A stretch of 64,000 bases of DNA from Plectosphaerella cucumerina (GCA_020746995.1 JAGPXD010000001.1:5332001-5396000); one strand, 5' to 3'. Positions 10,877 to 23,222 are shown, numbered from the stretch's first letter. A program made the numbers and translations. The notes: generated from the letters alone by a model not told the origin.

Positions 10877-12574
10877 ATGCCGTCTGCTGTTACCCACCAT
10901 CCTGCTGACACCCCTGAGTCCTACAGTGGGAGAAAGACGGTAGACGCAGACTCGCGTGCTCCTCCTCCGTGGGACGTCATGTCCGCCTCGGCAGCTTCCC
11001 TCCCCCCAATATCGACACGCCGCAGGGCCTGTACCGCCTGTCAGCAGGCCAAGCGCCGCTGCGACCAGCGCCTGCCGCGGTGTGGCAGATGTGTCCAAAA
11101 GGGGCTCGGTGACTGCCACTACCCGTCTCTCGAGGCGACAGTCGCCGCGGCAGACTTCAACTTCTTCACCGACATGCTCAGCGGTGCCCAGACTCCCTTG
11201 CCTGCTCAGCCACCACACCAACAGCACCACCACCAACACCACCACCAGACGCAGGCACTGGACCATCTGCCGACCAGCATTGGCCATGCCATTCCTTCCG
11301 AAACCGCCACGTACTGGCAGCAGCTGCCGCCGGCTTTTTACAGCCCCTCTGGCAGCCCATCCAACCTCAACTCCATCGTGGCTAGGGATGCCATCCAGTA
11401 CAGCAATGAGCAGTTCAGGACCTACCCCCGACGATGGGTGGCCCAGAATGGCTATGTCCCCTTCATCCATCCCGCACTGTACCTTTCGCCTCCGACCCTC
11501 GGGGGCCACGGCATCACCCCAGACGCCCAGCTGCCCCTGATCCTGCAAGACTGCTTCTGTGCTTGTGCGGCGTACGCCGCCAAGAACGACGAGAACGGCG
11601 ATCTTGTCATGGGCATTGTCGAGTCCAAAGCGACGGCCCTTTTGGCGTCCTTTACCTTCAACGACAACTCGTGGCCTCTGACGGAGCAGGTCGCCGCACT
11701 CCAGGCTCTGGTGATGTACCAGATGATCCGGTGGTTCGACGGTGATATTCGACAACGCGTCCTCGCAGACGCCATCGAGCCCGTCCTCGCTGCCTGGACG
11801 TCAGCCCTCCAGGCCCGCGTCGGCAGCAGCGTCTTCAGCACCTCGACCCAGCCAGAAGAAGGCGCCTCCACTGTGCCGCCGAGTCCACCGAGCGCCTTCC
11901 CCGAGCCCTCGACATCGCCCTTCGCAAATGCGAATCCCTTCTTCAGCTCATACGAGCAGCAGTCGGTGCCACAGCCAGCCGCGATGCCGATACCCGACTT
12001 CTCGGCCGTGGGCACCGCACCCGGCGGCAGCCCGCGGGTACGTACCCCTACCGGTAGTGTGAGCACAACACCCAACTCGACCAGGTCCATGACAAAAGAG
12101 GATCTGCGCCTCGCTTGGCGCCGCTGGCTGCTGGCTGAGAGCATCAGGCGCGTTGTCATTGCCTCTCACCTTGTGAGGGAGGTCTACGCGACGGCGCGCC
12201 AGGGCGGCGGCAGCAGTGGCAGCAACAGCGGGCCGACATGGGCGCCGACCACTGGGGGTTTCGATGGATCGAGGAGCGTGAGTCCTCCTGGCGGCACGGG
12301 CAACTGCCCACTCCAGGACATGTCGTTCACGGCGGCGGCTCGGCTCTGGAGCGCGTCGACGCCAGAGCAGTGGCGGCGGGCCGTGAGCGAGGCTTCGTAT
12401 GGGGCAGCCGGCCCCCGGTGGTGGTGGGTGGAGCGCATGGACTTCTCAGGGGTCTTCGGCAGCCCGGATCCGAGCCAGGTGGACGAGTTTGCGCTCCTGG
12501 TTGGCGTCGTTGTCAAGGGGAGGGAGGTGGTGGAGGACTGGCTTGCACAGACGGGGCGGGCACGACGGGTTTAA
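10877..12574 (+). CDS. Zn2Cys6 (C6 zinc cluster) transcription factor, single exon, 565 aa
   Basis: DNA-binding regulator. The zinc cluster RRACTACQQAKRRC... has cysteines at residues 52, 55, 62, 69, 72 and 80 (C-x2-C-x6-C-x6-C-x2-C-x7-C). A His-rich tract (about residues 110-125) follows, then a helical region (QFRTYPRRW through AIEPVLAAWTSALQ), a Ser/Pro-rich spacer and a C-terminal helical part (LRLAWRRWLLAESIRR). The frame is open back to 10361, but that ATG sits at the TATA box. The first ATG after it is 10877; the next in-frame ATG, 10979 (MSASA), lies 34 codons later and is the alternative start. A GTACGT near 12039 could mimic a donor, but splicing there would break the frame, so I keep one exon. 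Target genes are unknown. It converges on the second zinc-cluster gene but is not its paralogue in exon structure. Confidence 0.85.
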   Translation: MPSAVTHHPADTPESYSGRKTVDADSRAPPPWDVMSASAASLPPISTRRRACTACQQAKRRCDQRLPRCGRCVQKGLGDCHYPSLEATVAAADFNFFTDMLSGAQTPLPAQPPHQQHHHQHHHQTQALDHLPTSIGHAIPSETATYWQQLPPAFYSPSGSPSNLNSIVARDAIQYSNEQFRTYPRRWVAQNGYVPFIHPALYLSPPTLGGHGITPDAQLPLILQDCFCACAAYAAKNDENGDLVMGIVESKATALLASFTFNDNSWPLTEQVAALQALVMYQMIRWFDGDIRQRVLADAIEPVLAAWTSALQARVGSSVFSTSTQPEEGASTVPPSPPSAFPEPSTSPFANANPFFSSYEQQSVPQPAAMPIPDFSAVGTAPGGSPRVRTPTGSVSTTPNSTRSMTKEDLRLAWRRWLLAESIRRVVIASHLVREVYATARQGGGSSGSNSGPTWAPTTGGFDGSRSVSPPGGTGNCPLQDMSFTAAARLWSASTPEQWRRAVSEASYGAAGPRWWWVERMDFSGVFGSPDPSQVDEFALLVGVVVKGREVVEDWLAQTGRARRV

Positions 12575-14069
12575 AGGGATGTCTTTACTCTAGAGGGGCG
12601 GGGCGGGACGGGCATGAGATGAAATAAAGCAAGCAAAGTGCGAAGCGGCGGCGTTTAGGCATTGGATCGGACCGGTGGACGGGGCGTGGCAGCGAGCGAG
12701 GCATGGCGACCGGGCCGGCGCATGGTGGATAGCAGATAGCTTACTGATAGCCAGGCAGGGATACGAGTATAAAGGACAAATTTTTCTACCACCACATGCG
12801 TTAGTTTTCTTTTGGGCGGAGGGACGGTCAGACCCCGGGGCCCGCCGGAGCCGATCGGAGGGGAGCCGGGGCATGTCGACCGGGGCGGGGCGGCGGCAAG
12901 TCGCACCGGTTTGCATGCCAGAACACAGCATCAATTTTCGACATCAAATTTAATAATGACGTTTTCTGTTCAACTGCTGCACCACTCGAGGTTCTGTCTG
13001 CCCAAGCAGAAAAAAAAGCAAGACATATCCTTCCTTTTCGGGACTTGCCGCTCGTTCTGGCAGCCCAGGGGTAACCCCAGCCTCGGGTCCCCCTCGTATA
13101 TGTCCGCCGGAGAATAATTCGTATCCCTCCTGCCCATCTCGGATCACGTCTCGCAAGCGCGCCAGCGAGTCACGGCGTGCCACAGACGCGCGCCAGGCGG
13201 GAAAGGAGCCGCTGGGCGCGCCGGGGGGGGCGCGGCGGCGGTGACGATCTCGATCGACATTGCTGCCGGGAGAGAGGGGTCGTCGGCCGATCCGGGATCT
13301 GCCAGAGCTGACCTCATCCCGCTGCCGGCAGGGCAGACCCCGTCCGCTGGCGGACCTTGCCCGATAGATTTCGGCGGCTGGAAGGGGGGCTCCTTTCTTA
13401 GTGCAGCGCCTGACGTAGGCGGCATGTTGCTTATTTTGACGTGCCACGCGCGGCCGCCCTGACTCGCAGCAGGGGAGAGGGGCCCCTTTGCGTCATGATG
13501 GTGCGGTAGTCCCTGTTGAACGTGCCGTGGAACCCGTGGCTCTCGGCCGTAAGCGCCTTGGACAACGTGGGTGGAGGATGGGTAACTGGCCAGATGGGTT
13601 AGTGGGAGATTGCCATGGTCATTTGAGTGGTTGTCATGGGTCATGGTTTACTACGCTGCATGGGCGTGTTTACAGGCGCGCTTTTTTTTTATTTTCTATG
13701 TACATGAAGTGCCGGCTTTTGTATCCCATGATGCGTGGGCTCTATGCTTCCAGGTGATTCGCATCCATCCCTTGTCTGAAAGCAAGAGAAGAGTGTTTGT
13801 GTGGGAGTGTTCCATGGCCTTAAGGCTACAAGGAGCGAGAGATGGGGGTAGGTTGACTTAACCCCGGCGGAGGGTTGGTTGTCTAGAAGAATAGATATCA
13901 TATAATCTACCAAAAGGCTGCTCGTTGGACGTGGTCATCATGGCTGCGTTGGTTTCGTAGGTCACGGGCTCGGTGCTCCCGAGTCGGTGTCTCTCATAAC
14001 GGGCGGGGTCTTGCTTTGACTCAAGGCAAGGCTTGAAGTAGGAGTGTCAAGAGGCAGGCAGACGGTGAT
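12575..14069. other. Convergent intergenic region between two Zn2Cys6 genes
   Basis: 1.5 kb holding the two 3' flanks. Several AT-richer patches (near 12950, 13690 and 13890) suit 3' ends. I see no coding exon or RNA gene. Confidence 0.6.
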
Positions 14070-17000
14070 CTAGCCGTCATCCAGACGGTAGAGCCTGCTG
14101 GCAACGTCCCAGCACCAGCTCGCAGTGGGGTCGACGTCCTTGAGGTCCCGCAGCCAGGCGATGGACAGGTTCACGGTCTCCCCGGCGTCGATGTCAAAGC
14201 TTGCAGGGCAGAAGGTGGCGCGGATGGTCTGCAGGATGGGGACCTGGCGTGACAGGTGCAGGACGATGAGCACGCCCAGCAGGTTTTGGGACCAGAGAAA
14301 CAGGCTGGGTACGAGCCTCTTCCGGTGACAGGTGGGGGACATGATGAGGGGCCACTTGAGGCAGGCCTTGAGGCACTCGGCGGCGCATCGGGCGTCGTCT
14401 GTGCCGACGGAGCTGCCATGGTGGAGGGCCTTGAAGAGGAAGGGACGGCAGATGAGATATTTGTTGTAGTGGTAGCGGGTCCGGAGGAGGGCGATGCGCA
14501 CGTCTGTCGCGTAGGGATAGTGCGTCGGTGGGAGAGTCAGGTCGGCGGTGAACATGTCGGCAGCCTGGAGGGCCGGCTGCGGAGGATACATGGCGCCCTG
14601 GGCGTAATACGCGGGCTGCGGCATGGGGGCCTGGAAATGCGCGGCTCGCGCATCAGACCATCGCAGGGGTTGCGGCAGCATGCTGCGCCATGTGTCGAGC
14701 TGGGCGAAGAAGCCGTCAACGACGGTCGTGACCATGGGCTCCGACGACGACGACGGAGGCGCCAGTGGCGAAAACGGCGGTGTGGGGCCGAGGACTAGAA
14801 GTGGGAGACGGCGTTGAGCCCAACGGTCAGCGACGACGGAAACTTTGACGGGGGATTGGTCCGGACTGCTTTCCTGAGTGGAGCCAAGGGGTTCACTTGA
14901 CCCCTGACGACGTTCGCGGCTGCACTACGTCATAGGAATCTTGTGTGGGGGAATGGTAGGAGAGATGGGGAGGGGGTGGAGTAAAAGGGGGGTGTGGACG
15001 GAGAAACCCGGCGGAAGCCATGGTCGTAGCTGTCGCATCGCTCCTTCCACGTCAAGACCTCGAGGGTATATGTAGGCAGGGAAGGTCCGCGGGCTTTTGG
15101 TCAGGCTGCGCCTGCCGTCTCTGCTCGGGCTTCCTTCGTCTGGGCTCGGGGCAGGAGGTGGGTGGGTAGGTAGACAGGTAGGAAATCCATCTTTTCTTGC
15201 TCACCATTTCTCAGCGTGTTGTGGAAGTGCACCGTCAGTCGACGCAGTGCCACCTGCGATGCGAAGTGCTCTTTGAAGTGCGAATCCTGATTTTCCGGAT
15301 AGTAGGCGTCGAGAAGGATGTCGTCGAAATCCGGAAGTCCTACAACCTCCTCCAACTTCTCCAGGCCGGTCAGAGGCAGCTCGAGCTCGAGGTTCAGAGA
15401 CCTGGGTCATGTCAGTCGTCAGCCACCATCACTCAGACTATCTTCCTGGACTCAAGAACTTACGTCTCCATGATGGAGCAATGCCAGAACAACCGACGGA
15501 TCAAGTTGGCCCGCCCCGACTGCAGCTCGGCCGGGTTGCTGTGCCTCGTTGTCAGCCAAGGTTCGACAAGATGGACACGTCAAACTCCCTACCTGGTGAC
15601 CAGAGCACGGCATGCCACCGATGCTGATATCGACATCCGCCAGAAATCCTGCCATCGACACTATCATCAGCCTCTGTTCGTTCAGGCTGCCGCTTTTCGG
15701 ACTGCGGTCTTACCATGTGTCGGGAGCAACTCTCAAAGTACAGTCTGCGTGGGCAAGTATCGTCAGCGCGGATTCGCATGGAAGAGGGGAGGTGGGAGAT
15801 CTAACCCGGCCAACGCAAACACTTGGACGTTCTCCAGACTAACATCCGTCAGGGAAAAGCCAAGCCGCTTTCTCGCCTCGTTGAAAAAGGCCAGGCCTGG
15901 TGGTCGGTGTACCAAGTCGTCCTTATCGTCATCCGCTGTCTTGAACCCGGTGAGGGGCATATTCTGCGCGTCTGCCAACGCGACAGCTCCCAACGCCAGC
16001 ACAAGGAACACCAGCGTCGAGTCGACCCCGGCATCGAAGCCGCCACTGATGACCGACGTCATCAGCCCGCCCGAGAAGGTCTGCCGGTCCATGATGGGGT
16101 AGATCAGGTTGAACGTGTCAAAGTACGCCTTGGCAAGATTCTCCATGGTCGCCCAGTCAAGGTCACCCAGCCCAATACCGACGGCAGCACCACCACCGCC
16201 CGCGTCGAGGGGCATCCCGATCGATGCCCGATCCTCCATGGTCAGACCCTCCAGTCCGTCGGTGGCCAGTGGCTGCTGTCGGGCGGCCTGCTGCGCGAGC
16301 ATGGCCGCTGGCGGGTCCGGGTCCATGAAGAAGCCGTGCAACTCGGAGCCCCTCGGCGATGCCTGGTCGAGGAGTTGTCGTATCATTGGCCACGCCATCA
16401 TCTGGTGCACCGCCGACGCATAGCGGTACTGCTGGAGTGGGCTGGCGGAGCCTGACGGCTGCAGCGACGTCGACGTTGGCACCGAGTCGGCACTGCTGCC
16501 CGCCTGCAGGTTGGGCGGCCGCCGCAGAGTCGTCGGTGGCGCATCGTATGGTGAGGGTGTCGTGGCTGTCGCCGCCGTTGTCTGTTGGTGGCTGATGTGG
16601 TCTACCTTGCCTTCGATCACCCGGAGCCGGTCCAAAATCTCAACCAGCGTCTTGTCCTTCCTACGATGCCGCCGCCAGGCGCTGTGAGCAAAGCTGCCAC
16701 TGCCGCATGGGACGTACGGCCGAGTGGCCCGGGGGACAGGAAAGGGTGATTGCTTACTTTGTTGGCAGAGGAGTCCTGTAGTCGCATGTCAGGCCGAATT
16801 TCTGACACGTGCTGCATCTCGGACGAATCTCGTCGCACTTCTGTTTCCTTTTCCGGCACGTCTCACATGCCTTGGAGGTGCACCCGTCAGCGCGGTTCAG
16901 GCTCTTACGTCAAAGTTGCCGCCAGGCGCGACAGCTGCGGCGCCACCGCTTTCTCCGGCGGCACCGCAACGGGGGCGGATGGAGAGTTTCTTCGTACCTG

Positions 17001-17093
17001 GGCAGCAATTGCACCCCTTTCTTTCCGCACATTCCCCGGGTCCCCGGAACCAGACGGACTCGAAATGGCCGACGATGGCGGTTCGGCGTCCAT
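14070..17093 (-). CDS. Zn2Cys6 transcription factor with fungal-specific regulatory domain, eight exons, 715 aa
   Basis: Model: complement(join(14070..14794, 15205..15401, 15464..15538, 15593..15648, 15714..15744, 15806..16660, 16758..16870, 16998..17093)); the exons sum to 716 codons. Exon 1 ends in RGAIAAQ and exon 2 opens with the zinc cluster ACETCRKRKQKC, with cysteines 34, 37, 44, 51, 54 and 61. The linker KKDKTLVEILDRLRVIEGKV is the usual short coiled-coil dimerization element. The middle-homology/fungal_trans region runs from AKAYFDTFNLIYPIMD through GLYFESCSRHM, DFWRMSISASVACRALVTS, NPAELQSGRANLIRRLFWHC and LPLTGLEKLEEVVGLPDFDD to ALLRTRYHYNKYLICRPF and MSPTCHRKRLVPS. Four introns show CTGA(C/T) branch points. 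The intron between the last two exons is long (410 nt) for this locus. Targets are unknown. The exon 1/2 junction is the least certain; the family is secure. Confidence 0.85.
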
Positions 17094-18194
17094 CTTTCAC
17101 CTAATAGTGAGGGATTCTGGGGGGGGAGTATTATCGGGTGGGTGGTGCGAGTCCTCTCCCTCGCTGGTTTCTGTCTGTTGGCTCTCTCCCTGTCGTCCCC
17201 TACTGTCCTCCTTGGGGTTCTCTCTCTACCTGTCGAACTGGCTCCTGGCAGGGTGGCACGAGCGTCGTGTCGTTGGCGGTTTGTGGATTAGGTGCCCTGT
17301 CCGGGCATGTGCAGGCAAAAGTCGGCCTTGTCGCAAAGTCTCACGCACTCCATCGAGCGGCCGGGCAGGTTCAATTGCGGGGGGCAGGGAGACATCCAGC
17401 CGAAGGAAATGTGCACGCGCGCGGGTTCGTGCCCTGGATGGGCACCGCTTTGTCGTGGGAGAGCCACCAGAAGAGACGCGTCGTCACAGGTGCGGCGAGA
17501 AGCCCTCGGGGCGACGTGGGGAGCCTTGGTTGCCGCGTGGTCTTCGTCCTCCACCCCCTTTTTGAGGGAAGTCCCTCTCGCTTGATGAGGCTGCGGATCT
17601 TGAGTGCTACTGCGCGGGATTGCTACTCGCGTTGGCGGTGGTGTCGGTGGCCTGAGCCGGTAGCAGCCAGCCTCGTGTCAAGCCCAATCAGGAACCGGAT
17701 TGGGAGGGGGGAGGGGGTGATATCCGGTGAGCGGAGGTAGCCTCCAGATGAGCTTCCGGAACCCGGGGATGGGATAGGGGTGGTTGGCCTAGGGGTGGTG
17801 CTCAGTGGTTGAGAAGCCACCGGATGGTTGCTGTTCGTCTTGGGGGGTCGTGGCTTGTGGCACCTTTGGCGCCCGCTGGGTGAGGAGATTTATTTTTTAT
17901 CCTTCCGGCGACGGATTGTGATGTGAAGAGGGCACGAGGGGTGAAGGAGTAGGAAAAATTGGCCCGTCATCCGGAAGGGGGGGGAGAGCGCCGGCCGACA
18001 CTGATGAAATGGGGCCCCGGAGGGGAGGCCGGTTCCGCGACGGTTTTTTTGGGCGACAGACGGCGGAGGCGCGGGCCTAGGTGCTCGGAGGACGGGCATG
18101 AGACAGGAGGAGCACGAGCACGGCGGGCGGGAGACCAGGTAAGCGACTCGGACAATCAGCCCGCTGCCACACACGCACACGCTCACTCATAGTG

Positions 18195-18195
<1 letters not shown>

Positions 18196-18226
<31 letters not shown>

Positions 18227-18249
18227 GCAAGCAGGCCAGCCAGCAAGCC
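18196..18249. repeat. Tetranucleotide microsatellite (CAAG)n with CAGG/CAGC variants
   Basis: About thirteen imperfect tandem copies of CAAG in non-coding DNA. It is degenerate toward CAGG and CCAG at its right end. Confidence 0.9.
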
Positions 18250-20040
18250 TCGTTGTCGTCTCGACCTGGCTGGTTCCCACAGAAGAGAATGGAAGAGAAG
18301 CGGAGCAGACCTACTTCTTCTCGCCTCCCTCGGCCAGCGCCCAGACACACTCGACCTCCTTGGACCACTGGCATCCCATCATGCCATGGCCAAAGAAGTT
18401 CAGGTGTGTTGTTCGAGTTGTGCGATTCTTGAAGCGACGGAGGGCTAGCCTGGGAATGAAGCCCTTGGTACGCTCACAGCAGCTCCGCGGCCCCGGCCGT
18501 TGACGAAGAGTGTGTGCGTTTGGACCTCTCGCCTTGGGGCGGCGCCATGAGGGCATGTCGACGTTGACACCTCTCCTCGGCGCGTCACAGTGGTCTGCCG
18601 TCTGCGGTCTGCGTCTGTGTCTGCAGCTCCCCCCGCAGCTGGAATGATCTCCCAAACGAGCCCCCGAAGGCCAGGGCAGCAGCAACAATAGGCCTCGGAG
18701 GGAGACGGCCCAACCTTATTCCACGGCCCCGATGCCCGAGCTGCAACCCTTGTCGACTGTACCTTGCAGTACATCTGGGCTGCCGGTGTGAGGGTGCAAG
18801 TGCGCAAGTGCGCAAGAGCGCAAAGGGGGGAGAGCCTGGGAGGGCAGGTTGCGAGCCTCGTCCTGAGAAGCAGGGCGGGCCGGCCGGGATCCCCCTCCCT
18901 CGTCCCCCGTCCCCAATCAGCAGGCGACTTCTTCCTCAGGCCACGAAACAGGCGCGGGTATGACTACAGTACTACCGCGACGACGCATCTTTTCGTCAGT
19001 GGCTCTCTTCTTCCCCTCCCCCCTTCCCGCGCCTCGGTCGGGGATCAAAGCGGGTCACGCCAAAGTAGTCAGGTCGGGGTCCCGTCGTAGTCGGATTCGG
19101 AGTCGAACGGAGTCGCGTGTACTCGTACTTGGGAGAAGTTTTGAGGGGCGGTAGAGGGAGAGGAGGGGGGGCGGACTCGAGTGCCGAAAGGCCTATGGCT
19201 GGACTGGGCTGGCTGGGCCGGGGCCAACCTCGCCTGCTGTCGCAAATTATTTTTCTTACAGCCCCTCTCCTCGGTCCACGGGGGCCCGATGCCTCTGGGG
19301 TTTTCGCCAGTCTCCCTCCATTCGGTCGCGTCGAGTCCCGAGTCAAGCCCAGGGCGAGGGTGAGGGCGAGGGGTACAGCGGCACGATGGACGGATCATGA
19401 TCCAGCCACCTCTGAGGACCCTCATGACCCGCGGACGGTACGGTTACCTGTCGGGGGGCCCACCGAGCTCGCACCCCCAAAGGGTTGCTGAGAGGTCCAA
19501 AAGATTTGATCTTCACGCGGGCTTGTCCTCAGGGACACTGGATAGGCCCTGCCGTGCGCCTTGCTACGTCATAGGGGTTCAACCTGCCATTGGATGGCCT
19601 CTTGGCCCCAAATCAAGGAACGAACACAAAACTGGGTCGCGCTTGCCAACTCGAGCAGCGCGCGGTGAAAACTGGCGTGGGGTCGTGGCGCTAGCGTACT
19701 CGTAGACGGTAGTGTCAGGTCGGCTTCGCACCGTGCAAGCAGCACGTCCAGTTCGCGTCGCCCTTGCCTTTCCATTAACCAACAACGCTGGGAGGCAGGA
19801 CACCTGCGAGTTACCTACTAACTCCACGCCGTAGGCGCAGGCGCGGCCCCGAGGCCCCCGACCTCTGAGCCAATGGAAATGAGTAATGACTGACCAAGCG
19901 CGTCACTACAGTCGCCCGTTTTGCTCCACACTTTGGTAAATATTTGACTGTACAGCGTTAAAGTAGTCTGGTATGTTGAGATGAGGCTGGTGGGACGGGG
20001 TCCGCAGGTCAGACTGAGGACGACAAGTCAAGACAGGGCG

Positions 20041-20080
20041 GAAAGACGGAAGGGTGGATGGAAGGATGGAAGGAAGGAAG
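20041..20080. repeat. Purine-rich GGAT/GGAA simple repeat
   Basis: Imperfect tandem GGAT, GGAA and AAGG units on the plus strand in non-coding DNA; no associated gene. Confidence 0.75.
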
Positions 20081-22302
20081 ATCAGGCATGCTCTTGGCGG
20101 CACTTTCGGTCGTCTGGAGAACCTCGTTAGCTTTGCACCTATCTTTGAGCCGATATCGATCGTAACTTGGGAGACGGAGGGACGGGGACCCTGCAAACGC
20201 TTGCCGGATCCGTCTCGCGCCTCTTCAAAATTTGAGATGCAGCTGCAGCAGGGCGTCTTGTCTACTTACCTGCCTTCACTGGTGTGTAAATGACGAGGGT
20301 GCCCCCGGGAAGATATTGTCTACCTTACCACCCAGCTAAAGCCGCGCTTCTGCCCCATCGCCAACCGTCGCGACCCGCCCAAGCTCAAGGGAGCAGAGCA
20401 ACCAACGCACTACGGTGCAGGCCCCTCCCCGAGCACCGTGTCACCTCACTCTGACCTGCACATGTTAGAAGAGAGCCCACGGTGGATTGATGTGAGGTTG
20501 ACAAGAGGGAAAGGATCTCGACTACCCTGCCTTAGTGCATCTTGGAGGGGTTGGCGCGCCCCACCCCTCCATCTCATCCCCATCCCTTCTTCGTTCTTCC
20601 CCTCTCCGTTTTACTGGTAGTGCCGTCGTGCTAGCAAGGTAGATTCGATTCGATCTGGAACGGTGCGCCGCCCCCCGTCTTCAACGGGACGGGAACAAGG
20701 GGTCCCTCCCTCCCAGCAGTTGGCAGCCCGGCGCAGGAGAGTCCACGGCAGCCCGGCTGGCGGGCGGACTGCCTGTTTGTCGCTGGCCGCCTGCTATAGG
20801 TCGATTTCTTCCCCCCCGCACGCACGCTGCAGCCGAACCTCCACGTCCAAGACGTCGCCTCACCTTGCACGTCACGTCCTGCCACTGCTCGCCCTTCAAC
20901 CACCGCACCGCGAAGCTGGGCGCGCGTGCCCCCAGCCGGACGGCCGGTCGGTCTCCCTTTTCTTGGGGCATCATTGGACGGCCCACCCAGGCGTCATCCA
21001 TGGGTCTGTTCGGTTTCCCCCCCTTGCCCCCTTTCCTCGATGCGCAGCAACGGTCCAGATCCCCTTCGCCTGCCTCCCCGGCTCCGATCGCTGTCACCGT
21101 AGCACCATCGACGTCTGTGGCTCGATCCACCCGGCCTCCGGCCTCCGACTCTGTCGAGGTACCGCCGTGTACCTCTTATTTCCGCTGCTCAGGTTTTAGG
21201 CACTATTCAACACTGGAGCTGCCGGGCTTGCTCACATGGACCGTCCATCACCTGCCTCTCGCGTCGTGAGAAGCTCTGGAGCTCCCGTCCGTTTGCTTCT
21301 TCCTTCCTAGCAGGACCATCCCGCAGAGCCCCACCGTGGTCGATCCGATATGTTTGCTCGGGGTCGGTGTGTTCGGTCAAGCGGTGACGCATGGAAATGA
21401 TCCCATTCGTCCCAGGGACTCTGGCTCCTCTAGCTTAGACTGTATAGCTGCGTCAAAGATCATCGCAAAACCACACCGTCCTTGTGATGCTCCTGTTGCT
21501 TGATGTGAAGATCTCTACGTCGGATCAACTGGACACCCAATGGACAAGATATGATGATGCCGCCACCTCGGCTGACGTCCTGGTTAAGGAAAAGAGGCCC
21601 GGCATATGCGCTTCAGACCAGCGGAGGCCAAGGAGAGCCTGCTTCAAGTTGTGGGACCGACCTGCCACGATTGCGCATCATACAAGTAAATCTGCCAGTC
21701 TAGACCACCAGCGGCAGTGCAGTCTCCGATGTGCCCTCTGCATCTTCAGGACCATGATGTTGCTCGGCATATCTTTCCACCAAGACGACCGGCCTTGGCA
21801 AGTGATGTCCAGGCCTGGCTTTTGCGCATGCTCGACCAATTGGCCGCTTCTAGACCCTGTGTGATGCAGGATCTCGGCCCTCGACGGCCCGAATCAGCAA
21901 TCAAGACTTTTTCTCCCTTCCTGCAGGAAAAAAAATAGGGACCGCCCCATCGGGTTTTTCCTTGGCCCCAAGCGGCCGGTCGTTTTGGCTCGCAGTGTTT
22001 CCTCCAATGCGTGCAGATCTGGAATGGGCCACAAACGGAAAAGCTGGGATGGGGGTAGGGCCCCCGGAGAGTTTTGTCCCTGACCAAACAAAACTAACTC
22101 ATTATGCACGGCTGCGTCGGGGGTTGCATGCAGGGAGGGGCTTGCAGGGCGACGAGGCTGATGGTGTTGTGTGGCGGTGTAGTCTGTTGGTTGATGATAG
22201 CTTCATTTTTTTGAAATCCCATTTCTGTTTGACCCAAATGCATTGAAGGGTCCTGGGTGTGGTTGGCATATGCACAGCATCGAATTGCTGCGTGGAAATG
22301 GT

Positions 22303-22307
22303 AAAAA
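22303..22307 (-). terminator. RNA polymerase III terminator of tRNA-Gly
   Basis: TTTTT on the minus strand, 11 nt beyond the discriminator base, the usual oligo-T signal. Confidence 0.8.
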
Positions 22308-22317
22308 GAGAAAGGTC

Positions 22318-22403
22318 TGCGCGGTCCGGGGTTCGAACCCGAGTTTCTGTCGAATCCAGGATTATTGGGAAGACAGCGAGTTAAACCTCTACTCCAACCG
22401 CGC
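22318..22403 (-). tRNA. tRNA-Gly (anticodon CCC) with a 13-nt intron
   Basis: The minus strand folds as a full cloverleaf: acceptor GCGCGGT/ACCGCGC (7 bp, discriminator A at 22318), D arm GAGT-AGAGGTTTA-ACTC, anticodon stem CTGTC/GACAG, and T arm TCGGG-TTCGAAC-CCCGG (one G-U pair). The loop reads TTCCCA with CCC at 22369-22367, and 13 nt (22365-22353) follow the purine at position 37, the canonical place for a nuclear tRNA intron. The intron contains TCCTGG, which can pair with the anticodon. A run of five T (minus strand, 22307-22303) just downstream serves as the Pol III terminator. Internal A and B boxes are present (GGTTCGAAC for B). Confidence 0.93.
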
Positions 22404-23222
22404 CGCTGTTTTTCTGATATCCGAATTACGCTTTCCGGCGCGAAGTACGGTACGGTGTCAGGGGGCTCTTGGGACGGGCTGCGGCATGCTCTGGGCGGGC
22501 AGGTGGGTGGGTGTCGAGCGTACGGAAGGTGCGATATCAGGATCCGGGACGGAAGGCTGCACGCCGCGGGGCAGGTGCCGGAAGGCAGCAGGCTGCAGCA
22601 AACGCGTCCAACGGTGGTCACACTACCACGGTGAATGCCATGCACATTTCATTCCCCCGACGGGAAAAAGTGCACACTTGGTCATGTTTTGACATGCCGA
22701 AACCAAGGGATACGGGAGTAGAAGTTCACGGCCATATCTTGCCACAGACTCTGACGGTCTTTCAGCACACTGCTTCAACGGTTATTTCTTGCCTCTCGTA
22801 TCACTTTGATCCCTCGAGTCCGTCTTCAGGACAAGGGAAGTATTCGCGCCGAATGCCGCTCAGCCCACCGCTGACAACCAGCGGTCAGCAGCTCCATGGG
22901 AACGCACCCTCGCCTGCAAAGAGACGTCAGACATCAATACACCCAGCTACAGCGAGCTACAGCCAGAAGAAAGCACAGGTCTCGGCAAACAGAATGTAAT
23001 TTGAATAGAATCCGTTTGAATGCGGGCAGCCGTAACGCCTCCGCATGATATGGCAACCCTTGCAAGATGCTACAATGCACACTATTACCATCCATTTCCC
23101 AGATCCAAAAACCCAACAAGATGGAAAGAAAACCACTCGAGAGCAGAAGCAACAGATACTACCCATGGACACTATTTGGAAGGACCACATTGAACAGGCT
23201 GCAGGCTGAGAAGCGGCCAGGC
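22404..23222. other. Intergenic region between tRNA-Gly and the MFS gene
   Basis: About 820 bases holding the tRNA 5' flank and the 3' flank of the MFS gene. I see no further gene. Confidence 0.6.

Larger units (their letters stand above)
17094..22317. other. 5.2-kb non-coding stretch upstream of the eight-exon Zn2Cys6 gene
   Basis: It contains the promoter and leader of the minus-strand regulator and two simple-sequence tracts listed separately. Open frames up to about 270 codons exist in this GC-rich DNA, but none shows a domain, a signal peptide or a splice-supported extension. I see no protein gene here. Confidence 0.6.

Noticed and set aside
12039..12085. Possible 47-nt intron (GTACGT...CCAG) in the first zinc-cluster gene
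   Set aside because: Its removal would shift the frame and destroy the helical C-terminal region, and there is no proper branch site.
15674..15713. 40-nt version of intron 4 in the eight-exon regulator
   Set aside because: It leads into a frame that cannot join the next exon. The 65-nt version (15649-15713) gives DFWRMSISASVACRALVTS in the correct phase.
16661..16682. Alternative acceptor at 16682 in the eight-exon regulator
   Set aside because: It keeps the frame but inserts AWRRHRR before KDKTLVEIL. The acceptor at 16661 gives the uninterrupted linker PTKKDKTLVEIL usual for this family.
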